DNA of 8,432 bases from Burkholderiaceae bacterium (GTDB lineage: Bacteria; Pseudomonadota; Gammaproteobacteria; Burkholderiales; Burkholderiaceae_E): the NCBI GenBank assembly GCA_019428955.1, contig JAHYJF010000156.1, forward strand, positions 1 through 8,432. Reading direction: 5' to 3'. The position numbers and the translations under genes were made by a program. The stretch's first letter is position 1; each line of letters opens with the position of its first letter. The notes beneath the pieces are model-generated. The model made no database searches. It saw nothing but the letters and a program-made list of their open reading frames with translations, and had not been told where the DNA came from. This document shows, piece after piece, positions 8,293 through 8,432 of this stretch.

Positions 8293-8432
8293 TCCACGGG
8301 ATCGGGACTGACATCGTCCGCATCGAGCGCATCGAGAACTTGCTCGCGCGTTGGGGGCAAAGGTTCGCGCGCCGGGTGCTGGGTCCTGATGAGTTGCGGG
8401 AATTCGAACGCCGCTACCAGCGCGGCGAGCAC
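8289..8432 (+). CDS. acpS: holo-[acyl-carrier-protein] synthase, N-terminal part (cut by window edge)
   Basis: AcpS transfers the 4'-phosphopantetheine group of coenzyme A to a serine of apo-acyl carrier protein, enabling fatty acid synthesis. Only the first 48 codons are in the window; the full protein is usually about 125 residues. The translation begins (M/V)IHGIGTDIVRIERIENLL and continues with RFARRVLGPDEL, matching the family start (GxGTDIVxIxRI) with the Mg2+-binding Asp8. The GTG start at 8289 overlaps the pdxJ TGA by four bases; GAGGG at 8275-8279 is a possible ribosome site nine bases upstream. The frame remains open to the right edge. Confidence 0.93.
   Translation, partial: MIHGIGTDIVRIERIENLLARWGQRFARRVLGPDELREFERRYQRGEH

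Overview
The window is a contiguous stretch of a GC-rich proteobacterial chromosome, most likely from a betaproteobacterium or a close relative. All genes are on the + strand, in the order: end of a YgfX-like gene, mucD/degP-type protease, lepA, lepB, DUF4845 gene, rnc, era, recO, pdxJ, start of acpS. This order is the classic lepA-lepB-rnc-era-recO-pdxJ-acpS housekeeping block. The DUF4845 gene between lepB and rnc, the long betaproteobacterial form of LepB, and the D-x-P-G-[FY]-Q-T switch of Era favour Betaproteobacteria. That assignment comes from remembered family features, not from a search.

Layout. Positions 1-248 hold the C-terminal end of a small protein resembling YgfX. Positions 341-1816 encode a secreted Do-family (HtrA) serine protease with two PDZ domains. 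A 125-base gap (1817-1941) follows, the longest non-coding stretch in the window; it holds a promoter-like -10, a perfect 8-bp GC hairpin and a consensus -35 hexamer. From lepA (1942) to the right edge the genes are packed tightly. Start and stop codons overlap at lepA/lepB, lepB/DUF4845, rnc/era and pdxJ/acpS, and gaps elsewhere are 8-47 bases. This indicates one transcription unit with extensive translational coupling.

How the genes fit together. MucD provides periplasmic protein quality control. LepA (EF4) is a ribosome-associated GTPase, LepB removes signal peptides from exported proteins, and the DUF4845 protein is a small single-pass membrane protein of unknown role. RNase III processes rRNA and Era monitors 16S rRNA and 30S maturation. 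RecO acts in RecF-pathway recombinational repair. PdxJ makes pyridoxine 5'-phosphate and AcpS activates acyl carrier protein. The theme is growth-linked translation, ribosome assembly, secretion and cofactor supply.

No novel system is visible. There is no mobile element, CRISPR array, tRNA or rRNA gene, or clear intrinsic terminator. The points worth a second look are modest: the conserved but uncharacterised DUF4845 protein, the structured mucD-lepA spacer, a low-complexity tail on RNase III, a low-GC patch in lepB, and a DSPG rather than DTPG switch in Era.
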